Of a stretch of DNA of 48,168 bases, positions 22,032 to 30,113 are shown one piece after another. The translations under genes and the position numbers were made by a program. Below the pieces are notes generated by a model that worked only from the letters and a program-made list of their open reading frames with translations, made no database searches and was not told the DNA's origin. Within the stretch, counting starts at the first letter, position 1, and every line of letters begins with the position of its first letter. Source of the DNA: Umezawaea endophytica (GTDB lineage: Bacteria > Actinomycetota > Actinomycetes > Mycobacteriales > Pseudonocardiaceae); NCBI RefSeq assembly GCF_025061645.1, contig NZ_JANYMP010000002.1, positions 363,399 through 411,566 on the forward strand, read 5' to 3'.

Positions 22032-23471
22032 ATGACTGACACCGCACGACGGCCCGTGGACTCGAGATGGCTCGCCCTCGTGGTCCTGTGCGCCGGAATG
22101 CTGATGATCGTGCTCGACCAGACGATCGTGAACGTGGCGCTGCCCGCGATCCAGGCCGACCTCGGCTTCACCCAGGGCGGCCTCGCGTGGATCGTGAACG
22201 CCTACCTCATCGCCTTCGGCGGTCTGCTGCTGCTCGCGGGCCGCCTCGGCGACCTGATCGGCCACAAGCGCGTGTTCGTGCTCGGACTGGTCGTGTTCAC
22301 CGTCGCGTCGCTGCTCTGCGGCCTGTCGACGACGCCGGAGATGTTGATCGGCGCCCGCTTCGTCCAGGGCGTCGGCGGCGCGCTGTCCACCGCCGTGACG
22401 CTGGGCATGATCGTCAAGATGTTCCCCCAGCCCAAGGAGCAGGCGAAGGCGATCGGGGTGTTCAGCTTCGTCGCCGCCGCGGGCGCCTCGATCGGCCTGC
22501 TGCTGGGCGGTGTGCTCACCCAGGGTCTGAACTGGCACTGGATCTTCTTCGTCAACGTGCCGATCGGCGTCGCCGCGGTGGTGCTGGCGTCCCGGCTCAT
22601 CCGCACCGAAGCGGGCATCGGTCTCGGCGAAGGCGCCGACATCCTGGGCGCGGTGCTGGTCACGGGCGCGGTGATGCTCGGCGTGTACACGATCGTCCAG
22701 GCCGGACCGGACGCCCGCACCCTCGTGCTCGGCGCGGTGGCCGTCGCGCTGCTGGTCGGGTTCGTGGTGCGCCAGGCGAAAGCGGCGAACCCGTTGCTGC
22801 CGCTCAGGGTGTTCCGCTCGCGCAACGTCGCGGGCGCGAACGCCGTGCAGGTCTTGATGGTCGCGGGCATGTTCGGCATGTTCTTCCTCGGCACGCTCTA
22901 CATGCAGTTCGTGCTGGACTACGACGCCCTGCGGATCGGGTTGGCGTTCCTGCCGGTCGCGGTCTCCATCGGCACGCTGTCCGTCGGCTTCTCGGCCCGC
23001 CTGAACGCCCGCTTCGGCGAGCGGAACGTGCTGGTGCTCGGCCTGGTCCTGGTGTTCGTCGGCCTGCTGCTGTTCGTGCGCGCGCCCGTGGACGGCACCT
23101 ACCTGGAGCACCTGCTGCCGGTGATGCTGCCGCTGGGCATCGGTGTCGGCCTGTCGTTCCCGGCGCTGATGACGCTCGCCATGTCCGGCGCGACGCCGGA
23201 CGACGCGGGCCTGGCGTCCGGGCTGGTCAACACCACCGCGCAGGTCGGCGGCGCGCTGGGCCTCGCGATCCTGGCGACCACGTCCACCTCGCGCACGGCG
23301 ACCCTGCTCGCCGAGGGCGTGCCCACCGCGCAAGCGCTGACCAGCGGGTTCCACCTGGCGTTCGGCATCAGCGCCGGGCTCGTCGCGCTCGCGCTGGTCG
23401 TCGCCGTCACGGTCGTCCGGCCGATCGCGGTCACCGCCACCGACGCGCCCCGGCCGATGGCGTTCCACTAG
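22032..23471 (+). CDS. DHA2 family (EmrB/QacA-type) MFS efflux transporter
   Basis: A 479-residue membrane protein with about 14 hydrophobic segments. Motif D1 is LDQTIVNVALPAIQADLGF in the first helix; motif A is GRLGDLIGHKRVF between helices 2 and 3. Motif C-like sequence is in helix 5 (GPxxGG equivalent: GASIGLLLGGVLTQGLNWHW). Family members use proton motive force to expel drugs or toxic metabolites. AGGGGG lies 5 bp before the ATG. Its position behind a MarR gene and a shared operator marks it as the regulated partner. It ends in a palindromic junction that also holds the stop of the convergent gene. Confidence 0.92.
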   Translation: MTDTARRPVDSRWLALVVLCAGMLMIVLDQTIVNVALPAIQADLGFTQGGLAWIVNAYLIAFGGLLLLAGRLGDLIGHKRVFVLGLVVFTVASLLCGLSTTPEMLIGARFVQGVGGALSTAVTLGMIVKMFPQPKEQAKAIGVFSFVAAAGASIGLLLGGVLTQGLNWHWIFFVNVPIGVAAVVLASRLIRTEAGIGLGEGADILGAVLVTGAVMLGVYTIVQAGPDARTLVLGAVAVALLVGFVVRQAKAANPLLPLRVFRSRNVAGANAVQVLMVAGMFGMFFLGTLYMQFVLDYDALRIGLAFLPVAVSIGTLSVGFSARLNARFGERNVLVLGLVLVFVGLLLFVRAPVDGTYLEHLLPVMLPLGIGVGLSFPALMTLAMSGATPDDAGLASGLVNTTAQVGGALGLAILATTSTSRTATLLAEGVPTAQALTSGFHLAFGISAGLVALALVVAVTVVRPIAVTATDAPRPMAFH

Positions 23472-24147
23472 CTAGTGGTCGGTCAGCTCCGTGCGCGACA
23501 GGACCTCGTCGGAGCGGAGGATCTCGAACTTCCGGTCGTCGGCGCCGATCACCTTCAAGAAGCCGGGAGGCGTGTCCACGACGTAGTACTCGTGGGTGCC
23601 GCTGGTCGTCTCCACGCGTTCCAGCGGCACCCACGGCGGCGACGACCAGCGCCGCGACCACCACCGAGACGCGGGACCGCCGCAGCAGGAACGTGATCGG
23701 GTCGCGCAGCCGAGGGTGCCGGTGCGCCCGTTCCAGCAGCACCAGCACGACGGCCAGCACCGCGGCACCGATCGGCACCCACCAGCGGTGGTAGGTCTTC
23801 ACGTGCGAGATCAGCAGCGCCACCAGCACGACCAGCACCAGCGTCCCGCCGAAGCGCACCCGCTTGCCGTCGACGCGGGTCGCGGCCAGGTACAGGAACG
23901 CGAACGGCAGCGCCACGATCAGCAGCACGCTGCTGATCCGCGAGTCCGCCATGAACGTGCCGAGGAACAGGCCGGGCGCGTCGTCCAGGTCCAGGGTGTG
24001 CAGGAGCGCGAACGCCGTGTGCCAGTCGTAGTGCGACACGGCCAGCAGCCTCAGCAGCACGAACAGCACGGCGGCACTGGTCAGCATCGAACCCGCGTGG
24101 CTCTTGGCGGGCTCGGTCGTCTCCGGCTCGGTCGTCACGGCGAGCAC
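23472..24147 (-). pseudogene. Polytopic membrane protein gene with a frameshift near its 3' end
   Basis: The minus strand encodes about five to six hydrophobic helices ([80 protein letters not shown]). It then enters out-of-family sequence and runs past the convergent gene to 23431. One base away the sensible continuation appears: [20 protein letters not shown], then GADDRKFEILRSDEVLSRTE and a stop at 23472. This C-terminus has the ERxxT...YVxxT...R.xEVxSRT character of actinobacterial hypothetical membrane proteins. The frames meet near 23628-23634 (minus strand GTGGGTG, one extra G). It is either a recent inactivating indel or a sequencing error. The start is GTG 24147 or GTG 24138. Function unknown. 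Confidence 0.65.
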
Positions 24148-24243
24148 TATCCCATCGGGGCGCGCGCCGAGCGGTCGCTACCCTGTGCGTGGCCCCCGTG
24201 TCACGGGTTCGGCCATTCCCCGTACGAAGGAGTACAGACGGCC

Positions 24244-24654
24244 GTGTCTGAGCGCACCCTGGTCCTGGTCAAGCCCGATGGCGTCAGCCGTGGTCTCGTC
24301 GGCGAGGTGATCGCCCGCATCGAGCGCAAGGGCCTCACCCTGGCCGCACTCGAACTGCGGACCGTCGACCGCGCCACCGCCGAGCAGCACTACGCCGAGC
24401 ACGATGGCAAGCCGTTCTTCGGCGACCTCGTCGAGTTCATCACCGGCGGCCCGCTCGTCGCGATCGTCGTCGAGGGCACCCGCGCGATCCCGGCGTTCCG
24501 CCAGCTCGCGGGCGGCACCGACCCGGTCGAGAAGGCCACGCCCGGCACGATCCGCGGCGACTTCGGCCTGGAGGTCCAGTTCAACCTCGTCCACGGCTCC
24601 GACTCGCCCGAGTCGGCCGAGCGCGAGATCAAGCTCTGGTTCCCGGCTCTCTGA
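24244..24654 (+). CDS. ndk: Nucleoside-diphosphate kinase
   Basis: A 136-residue cytoplasmic enzyme that transfers the gamma-phosphate of ATP to nucleoside diphosphates through a phosphohistidine. The family signature [16 protein letters not shown] contains catalytic H117. The N-terminus [19 protein letters not shown] and the nucleotide-binding [10 protein letters not shown] are intact. The GTG at 24244 is preceded by GAAGGAG 9-10 bp upstream. In many actinobacteria ndk follows folC and a DUF4233 gene directly; here it has been separated from them by the 12060-24147 block. Confidence 0.97.
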   Translation: MSERTLVLVKPDGVSRGLVGEVIARIERKGLTLAALELRTVDRATAEQHYAEHDGKPFFGDLVEFITGGPLVAIVVEGTRAIPAFRQLAGGTDPVEKATPGTIRGDFGLEVQFNLVHGSDSPESAEREIKLWFPAL

Positions 24655-24662
24655 CACCCCAC

Positions 24663-24695
24663 CGCACGCCGTGGGGGTCTCCCTCACGGCGTGCG
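24663..24695. terminator. 11-bp stem terminator shared by ndk and the GNAT gene
   Basis: CGCACGCCGTG (24663-24673) pairs perfectly with CACGGCGTGCG (24685-24695) around an 11-nt loop, 8 bp past the ndk stop. The right arm overlaps the last codons of the convergent acetyltransferase gene (stop at 24684-24686), so one hairpin ends both transcripts. Confidence 0.8.
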
Positions 24696-25274
24696 CCTGC
24701 GGGGTGAGGAGCCGTTGCCGCCCGGTGTCGAGCCGCGCAGTTCGACGTGCGGGGCGTGGCCCAGCGGCAGGTGCATGCGGACCGAGTCGAAGCGCTGGTC
24801 GCCGACCGCGATGGAGTTCGGGAGTCGTCCCCACTCGCGGAAGCCCAGTTCCTCGTACAGCCCGATCGCGCCGAGGTTGTTGCCGCGCACGCCGAGGTAC
24901 AGCACCTCCAGGCCCGCGGACCGGGCGTCCTCGACGACCGCCTCCACCACGACCCGCCCCAGGCCAAGGCCGCGGGCGGACGGGTGGGCGGTGACCTTGC
25001 CCAGTTCGGCGCAGTTCTCGAAGACCTTGGCTGGGTCGCGCTGCCACGTCGCCGTCGCGCGCACGACGCCGTCGACGCGTGCCACCACGAGCGCCGCGTC
25101 GCCCGCGCGGACGCGGGTCAGCACGCCGTCCAGCCACGTGTCGGTGGCGGTCCGGTCCGGGGGCGTCTGCCAGCCGATCGCGCCACCCGCGGCCACGACC
25201 GCGTGCAGCACCTCGTGCACTTCGCGTCGCAGCCGGTCGTCGGCGTCCTTCGGCCGGTCGAGGTCGATTTCCAC
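24684..25274 (-). CDS. GNAT family N-acetyltransferase
   Basis: A 196-residue cytoplasmic protein. The acetyl-CoA-binding motif is GKVTAHPSARGLGLGRVVVE near residues 91-110, containing the R/Q-x-x-G-x-G/A loop as RGLGLG. It is followed by LEVLYLGVRGNNLGAIGLYE and ELGFREWGRLPN, typical of the GNAT fold. The N-terminal third (LHAVVAAGGAIGWQTPPD, TWLDGVL) is a substrate-side region seen in uncharacterised actinobacterial acetyltransferases. The acceptor is unknown. The GTG start has a TAGCCT -10 six bases upstream on the minus strand. The gene is divergent from the ABC transporter genes (56 bp between starts). Confidence 0.85.
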   Translation of the reverse strand: MEIDLDRPKDADDRLRREVHEVLHAVVAAGGAIGWQTPPDRTATDTWLDGVLTRVRAGDAALVVARVDGVVRATATWQRDPAKVFENCAELGKVTAHPSARGLGLGRVVVEAVVEDARSAGLEVLYLGVRGNNLGAIGLYEELGFREWGRLPNSIAVGDQRFDSVRMHLPLGHAPHVELRGSTPGGNGSSPRRRTP

Positions 25275-25280
25275 GTGACG

Positions 25281-25286
25281 AGGCTA
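25281..25286 (-). promoter_or_regulatory. Candidate -10 element of the GNAT gene (leaderless)
   Basis: On the minus strand TAGCCT (TANNNT) ends 6 bp before the GTG start at 25274. There is no ribosome binding site between them. Confidence 0.45.
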
Positions 25287-25317
25287 AAACCCGGCAGGAA
25301 TTGTCGGTGCACCCGGT

Positions 25318-25323
25318 TAGGGT
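25318..25323 (+). promoter_or_regulatory. Candidate -10 element of the ABC operon (leaderless)
   Basis: TAGGGT ends 7 bp before the GTG at 25331, with no ribosome binding site. It lies only 32 bp from the opposing -10 element of the GNAT gene, so the two promoters are back to back. Confidence 0.45.
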
Positions 25324-25330
25324 CGATCAC

Positions 25331-26266
25331 GTGACCACTGCCGAACCGGTCCTCGTCCGGGCCAACGGGTTGACCAAGCACTTCGGCGACTTCGAAGCGG
25401 TGCGGGGCATCGACGTCGAGGTGCGCAGGGGGGAGGCGTTCGGCTTCCTGGGGCCGAACGGCGCGGGCAAGTCGTCGACCATGCGGATGATCTCCTGCAC
25501 GTCGCCGCGCACGGGCGGTGAGCTGTCGGTGCTCGGCCTCGACCCGAACACCCAGGGGCCGACGATCCGCGCGCGCCTCGGGGTGGTGCCGCAGACGGAC
25601 AACCTCGACACCGAGCTGACGGTGCGGCAGAACCTCCAGACGTACGGCCGGTACTTCGGCCTGTCCCGCGCGCAGGTCCGGGAGAAGGCGATCGAGCTGC
25701 TGGAGTTCGCGCAGCTCGCCGACCGGGCCGACCACGAGGTCGAGCCGCTGTCCGGCGGCATGAAGCGCAGGCTGACGATCGCCCGCTCGCTGATCAACGA
25801 CCCCGACCTGCTGCTGCTCGACGAGCCCACGACGGGCCTCGACCCGCAGGCCCGCCACCTCCTGTGGGACCGGCTGTTCCGGCTCAAGCAGTCCGGCGTC
25901 ACGCTCATCATCACCACGCACTACATGGACGAGGCGGAGCAGTTGTGCGACCGGCTCGTCGTCATGGACGGCGGCAAGATCGCGGCCGAGGGGTCGCCGA
26001 GCGAGCTGATCAGCCGCTACTCGACCCGTGAGGTGCTCGAACTGCGGTTCGCGCCCGGCACGCAGGAGGCCGTCGTGCCGTCGGTGGTCGACCTGGCCGA
26101 GCGGGTCGAGGTGCTGCCGGACCGGCTGCTCCTCTACACGAAGGACGGCGAGGGCGCGTTGGGCGCCGTGCACGGGCGGGGCGTGCGCCCGCTGTCGAGC
26201 CTGGTGCGCCGCAGCACGCTGGAGGACGTCTTCCTCCACCTCACCGGCCGCACGTTGGTGGACTGA
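25331..26266 (+). CDS. ABC transporter ATP-binding protein (DrrA/NodI-like)
   Basis: A 311-residue ATPase. Walker A is GPNGAGKSS near residue 43, with Q-loop VVPQTDNLD. The ABC signature is LSGGMKRRLTIARSL, Walker B LLLLDEPTTGLD and the switch His in ITTHYMDEAEQL. The C-terminal ~80 residues form the extension typical of ABC-2 exporters of the DrrA/NodI type (LRRSTLEDVFLHLTGR-like ending). It energises the two membrane proteins encoded next. Its stop overlaps the next start (TGATG), showing translational coupling. The substrate is unknown; relatives export drugs, lipids or oligosaccharides. Confidence 0.93.
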   Translation: MTTAEPVLVRANGLTKHFGDFEAVRGIDVEVRRGEAFGFLGPNGAGKSSTMRMISCTSPRTGGELSVLGLDPNTQGPTIRARLGVVPQTDNLDTELTVRQNLQTYGRYFGLSRAQVREKAIELLEFAQLADRADHEVEPLSGGMKRRLTIARSLINDPDLLLLDEPTTGLDPQARHLLWDRLFRLKQSGVTLIITTHYMDEAEQLCDRLVVMDGGKIAAEGSPSELISRYSTREVLELRFAPGTQEAVVPSVVDLAERVEVLPDRLLLYTKDGEGALGAVHGRGVRPLSSLVRRSTLEDVFLHLTGRTLVD

Positions 26267-27081
26267 TGGTGGAGACGACGATCCCCAGCCGGTCCACCGG
26301 TGTGGTGCTGAGCCCGGTGCGCGCGACCCTGATCGGCGTCGAGAAGCACTGGACGTGGTACCGGCGCAACTGGCGGGCGACGGCCATCTCCAGCTTCCTC
26401 CAGCCGGTGCTGTTCCTGGTGGCCATGGGCTTCGGCTTCGGCTCGCAGGTCCAGCCCGGCGAGGCGACCGGCGGCCAGACGTACCTCGTGTACCTCGCGC
26501 CCGCGCTGGTGGTCGTGACGGCGGTGCAGAACGCGACCTGGGAGTCGACGTACGCGGTGCTGTCCGCGTTCATCTGGCAGAAGTCGTACTGGGGCGCGGT
26601 CGTGACCCCGGTGACGCCCGCGCAGATCTTCTCCTCGCAGCTCACCTGGATCGCGTTCCGCCTGGTCAGCAGCGCGGCGGTGTTCCTGCTGGTCGCGGCG
26701 GCGCTGGGCGCGGTCAGCGGGCCGGGCGTGGTGCTGGCGCTGCCGTTCGCGGTGCTCGCGGGCCTCGCGTTCGCCGCGCCCGTGGTCGCGTTCTCGGCCA
26801 CCCGCGAGACCGCGGAGGGCTTCAGCGGCCTGTTCCGGTTCGTGGTCATCCCGATGACCCTGTTCACCGGCGCGTTCTTCCCGATCTCGCAGCTTCCCGA
26901 GTGGCTGCGGCCGATCGCGTGGGTCACCCCGGTGTGGCACGGCGTCGAACTGGCGCGCGGCGCGACGTTCGGCACGCTGCGGCTGCTCCCGGCCCTCGGC
27001 CACGTCGGGTACCTGGTGGCGATGGTGGCCGTCGGGGTCGTGCTGGGTCGCAGGTACTACCAACGCAGGCTGGCGGTGTAG
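26266..27081 (+). CDS. ABC-2 type transporter permease (first subunit)
   Basis: A 271-residue membrane protein with about six helices. A cytoplasmic N-terminus carries YRRNWRATAISSFLQPVLFL, the typical entry into the ABC-2/NodJ domain. GLFRFVVIPMTLFTGAFFPI and WVTPVWHGVELARG are the conserved late helices with the PxWH-like element. The start ATG overlaps the ATPase stop, and the next permease begins 3 bp after its stop. Together the three genes make a heteromeric exporter of the NodIJ/Drr type. Confidence 0.9.
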   Translation: MVETTIPSRSTGVVLSPVRATLIGVEKHWTWYRRNWRATAISSFLQPVLFLVAMGFGFGSQVQPGEATGGQTYLVYLAPALVVVTAVQNATWESTYAVLSAFIWQKSYWGAVVTPVTPAQIFSSQLTWIAFRLVSSAAVFLLVAAALGAVSGPGVVLALPFAVLAGLAFAAPVVAFSATRETAEGFSGLFRFVVIPMTLFTGAFFPISQLPEWLRPIAWVTPVWHGVELARGATFGTLRLLPALGHVGYLVAMVAVGVVLGRRYYQRRLAV

Positions 27082-27084
27082 ACG

Positions 27085-27930
27085 GTGACCCAGACGGTCG
27101 ACCAGAAGAGCGCGGACCCCCGTCCCGGCGCGGGCCTGTCGTTCCGCATCGTGCCGCCCGGCCTGTACGCGGGGCGCGCGAGCGTGCTCGTGGAGCGCTC
27201 GTTCCTCGTGTACCGGCGCCTGTGGCTGTCGTTCGTGTCCGGCTTCTTCGAGCCGCTGTTCTTCCTGCTGTCGCTGGGGTACGGCTTCGGCAGGCTGGTG
27301 TCGGAGGTCGAGGGCCCCGGCGGCCACCTGATCAGCTACCCGCTGTTCGTCGCCCCCGCGCTGCTCGCCGCGTCCGCGATGAACGGCGCCGTGTTCGACT
27401 CGACCTACAACGTGTTCTTCAAGTTCAAGTACGGCAAGCTCTACGACGCCATGCTCGCCACCCCGATGGGCCCGCTGGACATCGCGATCGGCGAGATCTC
27501 CTGGGCGCTGCTGCGCGGCGGCATGTACTCGGGGGCGTTCCTGGCGGTCATGCTCGGCATGGGGCTGATCACCTCGCCGTGGGCGCTGCTCGCCCTGCCC
27601 GCGTGCCTCCTGGTCGCCTTCGCGTTCGCCGCCGTCGGCATGGCCGCGACGACGTTCATGCGCTCGTGGCAGGACTTCGACCTGGTCCAGCTCGCCGTGC
27701 TGCCGCTGTTCCTCTTCTCCACCACCTTCTTCCCGCTGTCGGTCTACCCGCCGCTGCTCGGGACCGTCGTCACGTGGACCCCGCTCTACCACGCGATCGA
27801 ACTGCTCCGCGGCCTCACGACCGGGGTCGTCGGCTGGGGCATGCTCGGCAACGTCGCCTACTTCGCCGTCATGGCCGCCGTGGGCCTGGTCATCGCCGCC
27901 AGGAGGTTGGGAACGCTGCTGCTGAAGTGA
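27085..27930 (+). CDS. ABC-2 type transporter permease (second subunit)
   Basis: A 281-residue membrane protein of the same family as its upstream neighbour. It has YRRLWLSFVSGFFEPLFFLL at the N-terminus and about six helices. LAVLPLFLFSTTFFPLSVYP and TPLYHAIELLRGL are the conserved C-terminal elements. The GTG lies 3 bp after the preceding stop. The two permeases share the fold but differ widely in sequence, so they are best read as a heterodimer rather than a recent duplication. The 67-bp gap to the radical SAM gene contains a new promoter, so the operon probably ends here. Confidence 0.9.
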   Translation: MTQTVDQKSADPRPGAGLSFRIVPPGLYAGRASVLVERSFLVYRRLWLSFVSGFFEPLFFLLSLGYGFGRLVSEVEGPGGHLISYPLFVAPALLAASAMNGAVFDSTYNVFFKFKYGKLYDAMLATPMGPLDIAIGEISWALLRGGMYSGAFLAVMLGMGLITSPWALLALPACLLVAFAFAAVGMAATTFMRSWQDFDLVQLAVLPLFLFSTTFFPLSVYPPLLGTVVTWTPLYHAIELLRGLTTGVVGWGMLGNVAYFAVMAAVGLVIAARRLGTLLLK

Positions 27931-27983
27931 GGTGGAGGGGGCCACGGGCGGCTCTCCGGTTCGTCCACCCGGAAGGATGCCGT

Positions 27984-27989
27984 TACCCT
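27984..27989 (+). promoter_or_regulatory. Candidate -10 element of the radical SAM gene (leaderless)
   Basis: TACCCT (TANNNT) ends 8 bp before the GTG at 27998, with no ribosome binding site. The placement favours a transcript beginning at the start codon and supports choosing this GTG. Confidence 0.45.
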
Positions 27990-27997
27990 GGTTCTCC

Positions 27998-29968
27998 GTG
28001 ACGGTCGAGTCGGTCTTCCCCATGTTGGAACCCCTGCTGCCCAGGGTCTCGAAGCCCGTGCAGTACGTCGGGGGCGAGCTGAACGCGACCGTCAAGGACT
28101 GGGACGCCGCGGCCGTCCGCTGGGCGCTCATGTACCCGGACGCGTACGAGGTCGGGGTGCCGAACCAGGGCGTCATGATCCTGTACGAGATCCTCAACGA
28201 GCTGCCGGACGTGCTCGCCGAGCGCACCTACGCGGTGTGGCCGGACCTCGAAGCCCTGATGCGCGAGCACGGCGTCCCGCAGTTCACCGTCGACGGGCAC
28301 CGCCCGCTCGCCGCGTTCGACCTGATGGGCATCAGCTTCGCCACGGAGCTGGGTTACACGAACATGCTCACCGCGCTCGACCTCGGCGGCATCCCGCTGC
28401 ACTCGGTGGACCGCACCGACGAGCACCCGATCGTCGTCTCGGGCGGGCACGCGGCGTTCAACCCGGAGCCCATCGCGGACTTCATCGACTGCGCGGTGCT
28501 CGGCGACGGCGAGGAAGCCGTCCTGGAGATCACGGACATCGTTCGCGCGTGGAAGGCCGAGGGCTGTCCCGGAGGCCGCGACGAGGTGCTGACCAGGCTC
28601 GCGGAGACCGGCGGCGTGTACGTGCCGCGCTTCTACGACGTCGAGTACCTCCCCGACGGCCGCATCCAGCGCGTGGTGCCGAACCGCGAGCGCGTGCCGT
28701 ACCGGGTGTTCAAGCGGACCACGATGGACCTCGACGCGTGGCCGTACCCGAAGCAGCCCCTCGTGCCGCTCGCCGAGAGCGTCCACGAGCGGATGAGCGT
28801 CGAGATCTTCCGCGGCTGCACCCGCGGCTGCCGGTTCTGCCAGGCGGGCATGATCACCCGCCCGGTGCGCGAGCGCTCCATCGAGGGCATCGGCGCGATG
28901 GTCCAGCGCGGACTGGAGGCGACCGGGTTCGAGGAGGTCGGCCTGCTGTCGCTGTCCAGCGCGGACCACTCGGAGATCGCCGAGATCACCAAGGGCCTCG
29001 CGGACCGCTACGAGGGCACCAACACGGGCCTGTCGCTGCCGAGCACCCGCGTGGACGCGTTCAACGTCGACCTGGCGAACGAGCTGTCGCGCGGCGGCCG
29101 TCGGTCCGGCCTCACGTTCGCGCCGGAGGGCGGCAGCGAGCGGCTGCGCCGGGTGATCAACAAGATGGTGTCCGAGGAGGACCTCATCCGGACGGTCAGC
29201 ACGGCGTTCGCGAACGGCTGGCGGCAGGTGAAGCTGTACTTCATGTGCGGCCTGCCGACCGAGACGGACGAGGACGTGCTCCAGATCGCCGAGATGGCGA
29301 AGAACGTGATCCGCGCGGGCCGCGAGGTCAGCGGCCGCAAGGACATCCGCTGCACCATCTCCATCGGCGGATTCGTGCCCAAGCCGCACACGCCGTTCCA
29401 GTGGGCGTCGCAGTGCGACCCGGACACCGTGGACAGCAGGCTGGCCAAGCTCCGGGCCGCGATCAACTCCGACCGCAGCCTGGGCCGCAACATCGGCATG
29501 CGCTACCACGACGGCAAGCCGTCGCTGATCGAAGGACTGCTGTCGCGCGGCGACCGCCGCATCGGCAAGGTCATCGAGCGCGTGTGGCGCGAGGGCGGCC
29601 GGTTCGACGGCTGGTCCGAGCACTTCTCCTACTACCGCTGGGTCAACGCGGCCGAGGCGGAACTGCCCGCGTTCGGCGTCGACCTCGCCTGGTTCACCAC
29701 GCGTGAGCGCGAGGAGCTGGAAGTCCTGCCCTGGGAGCACCTGGACTCGGGCCTGGACAAGGAGTGGCTCTGGGCGGACTGGCAGGACGCGCTGGACGAG
29801 CGGGAGCAGGACGACTGCCGCTGGACCCCGTGCTTCGACTGCGGCGTCTGCCCGGCGATGGGCACCGACATCGAGGTCGGGCCGACCGGTCGCACCCTGT
29901 TGCCGTTGACGCCCGTCGGCGGCGGTTCCCCGGTCCGCAACCCGTCCCTCAGCACGCTGACCAATTAG
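27998..29968 (+). CDS. B12-binding-domain radical SAM protein (TIGR03960 family)
   Basis: A 656-residue protein. The N-terminal ~200 residues form a degenerate cobalamin-binding-like Rossmann domain (ALMYPDAYEVGVPNQGVMIL, LMGISFATELGYTNMLTALD, VSGGHAAFNPEPIADFID). The radical SAM core has RGCTRGCRFCQAG (Cx3Cx2C cluster site), LSLPSTRVDAF and FAPEGGSERLRRVINK. The C-terminus has further cysteines (TPCFDCGVCPAMG) that may bind metal. The start at 27998 gives MTVESVFP, as in homologues; a longer reading begins at 27932. Family members usually sit beside a DUF2344 protein; here that partner is at 37096. The reaction is unknown; tRNA or ribosome-related roles are suggested by neighbourhood only. 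Confidence 0.88.
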   Translation: MTVESVFPMLEPLLPRVSKPVQYVGGELNATVKDWDAAAVRWALMYPDAYEVGVPNQGVMILYEILNELPDVLAERTYAVWPDLEALMREHGVPQFTVDGHRPLAAFDLMGISFATELGYTNMLTALDLGGIPLHSVDRTDEHPIVVSGGHAAFNPEPIADFIDCAVLGDGEEAVLEITDIVRAWKAEGCPGGRDEVLTRLAETGGVYVPRFYDVEYLPDGRIQRVVPNRERVPYRVFKRTTMDLDAWPYPKQPLVPLAESVHERMSVEIFRGCTRGCRFCQAGMITRPVRERSIEGIGAMVQRGLEATGFEEVGLLSLSSADHSEIAEITKGLADRYEGTNTGLSLPSTRVDAFNVDLANELSRGGRRSGLTFAPEGGSERLRRVINKMVSEEDLIRTVSTAFANGWRQVKLYFMCGLPTETDEDVLQIAEMAKNVIRAGREVSGRKDIRCTISIGGFVPKPHTPFQWASQCDPDTVDSRLAKLRAAINSDRSLGRNIGMRYHDGKPSLIEGLLSRGDRRIGKVIERVWREGGRFDGWSEHFSYYRWVNAAEAELPAFGVDLAWFTTREREELEVLPWEHLDSGLDKEWLWADWQDALDEREQDDCRWTPCFDCGVCPAMGTDIEVGPTGRTLLPLTPVGGGSPVRNPSLSTLTN

Positions 29969-29971
29969 GAC

Positions 29972-29989
29972 ACCGGGAGCGTTCCCGGT
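29972..29989 (+). terminator. Short hairpin after the radical SAM gene
   Basis: ACCGGGA and TCCCGGT form a 7-bp stem with a 4-nt loop, 4 bp past the stop, followed by TTCC. The stretch 29990-30113 up to the convergent ferredoxin-fusion gene holds nothing else I can identify. Confidence 0.5.
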
Positions 29990-30113
29990 TTCCTGATGGC
30001 GACGCGGTTCGCGAGAGCCGCCGAAGAAAACCCGTTGTCGCCTGCGGAACTCGGGGCCACTGTGGACGAACGCAAAAGAACTACTGAAAGAACGCAATTC
30101 CCGCGAACTCGGG

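Noticed and set aside
26266-27930. Recent duplication of the ABC permease gene
   Set aside because: The two permeases share fold and motifs but differ widely in sequence, as expected for an old heterodimer.
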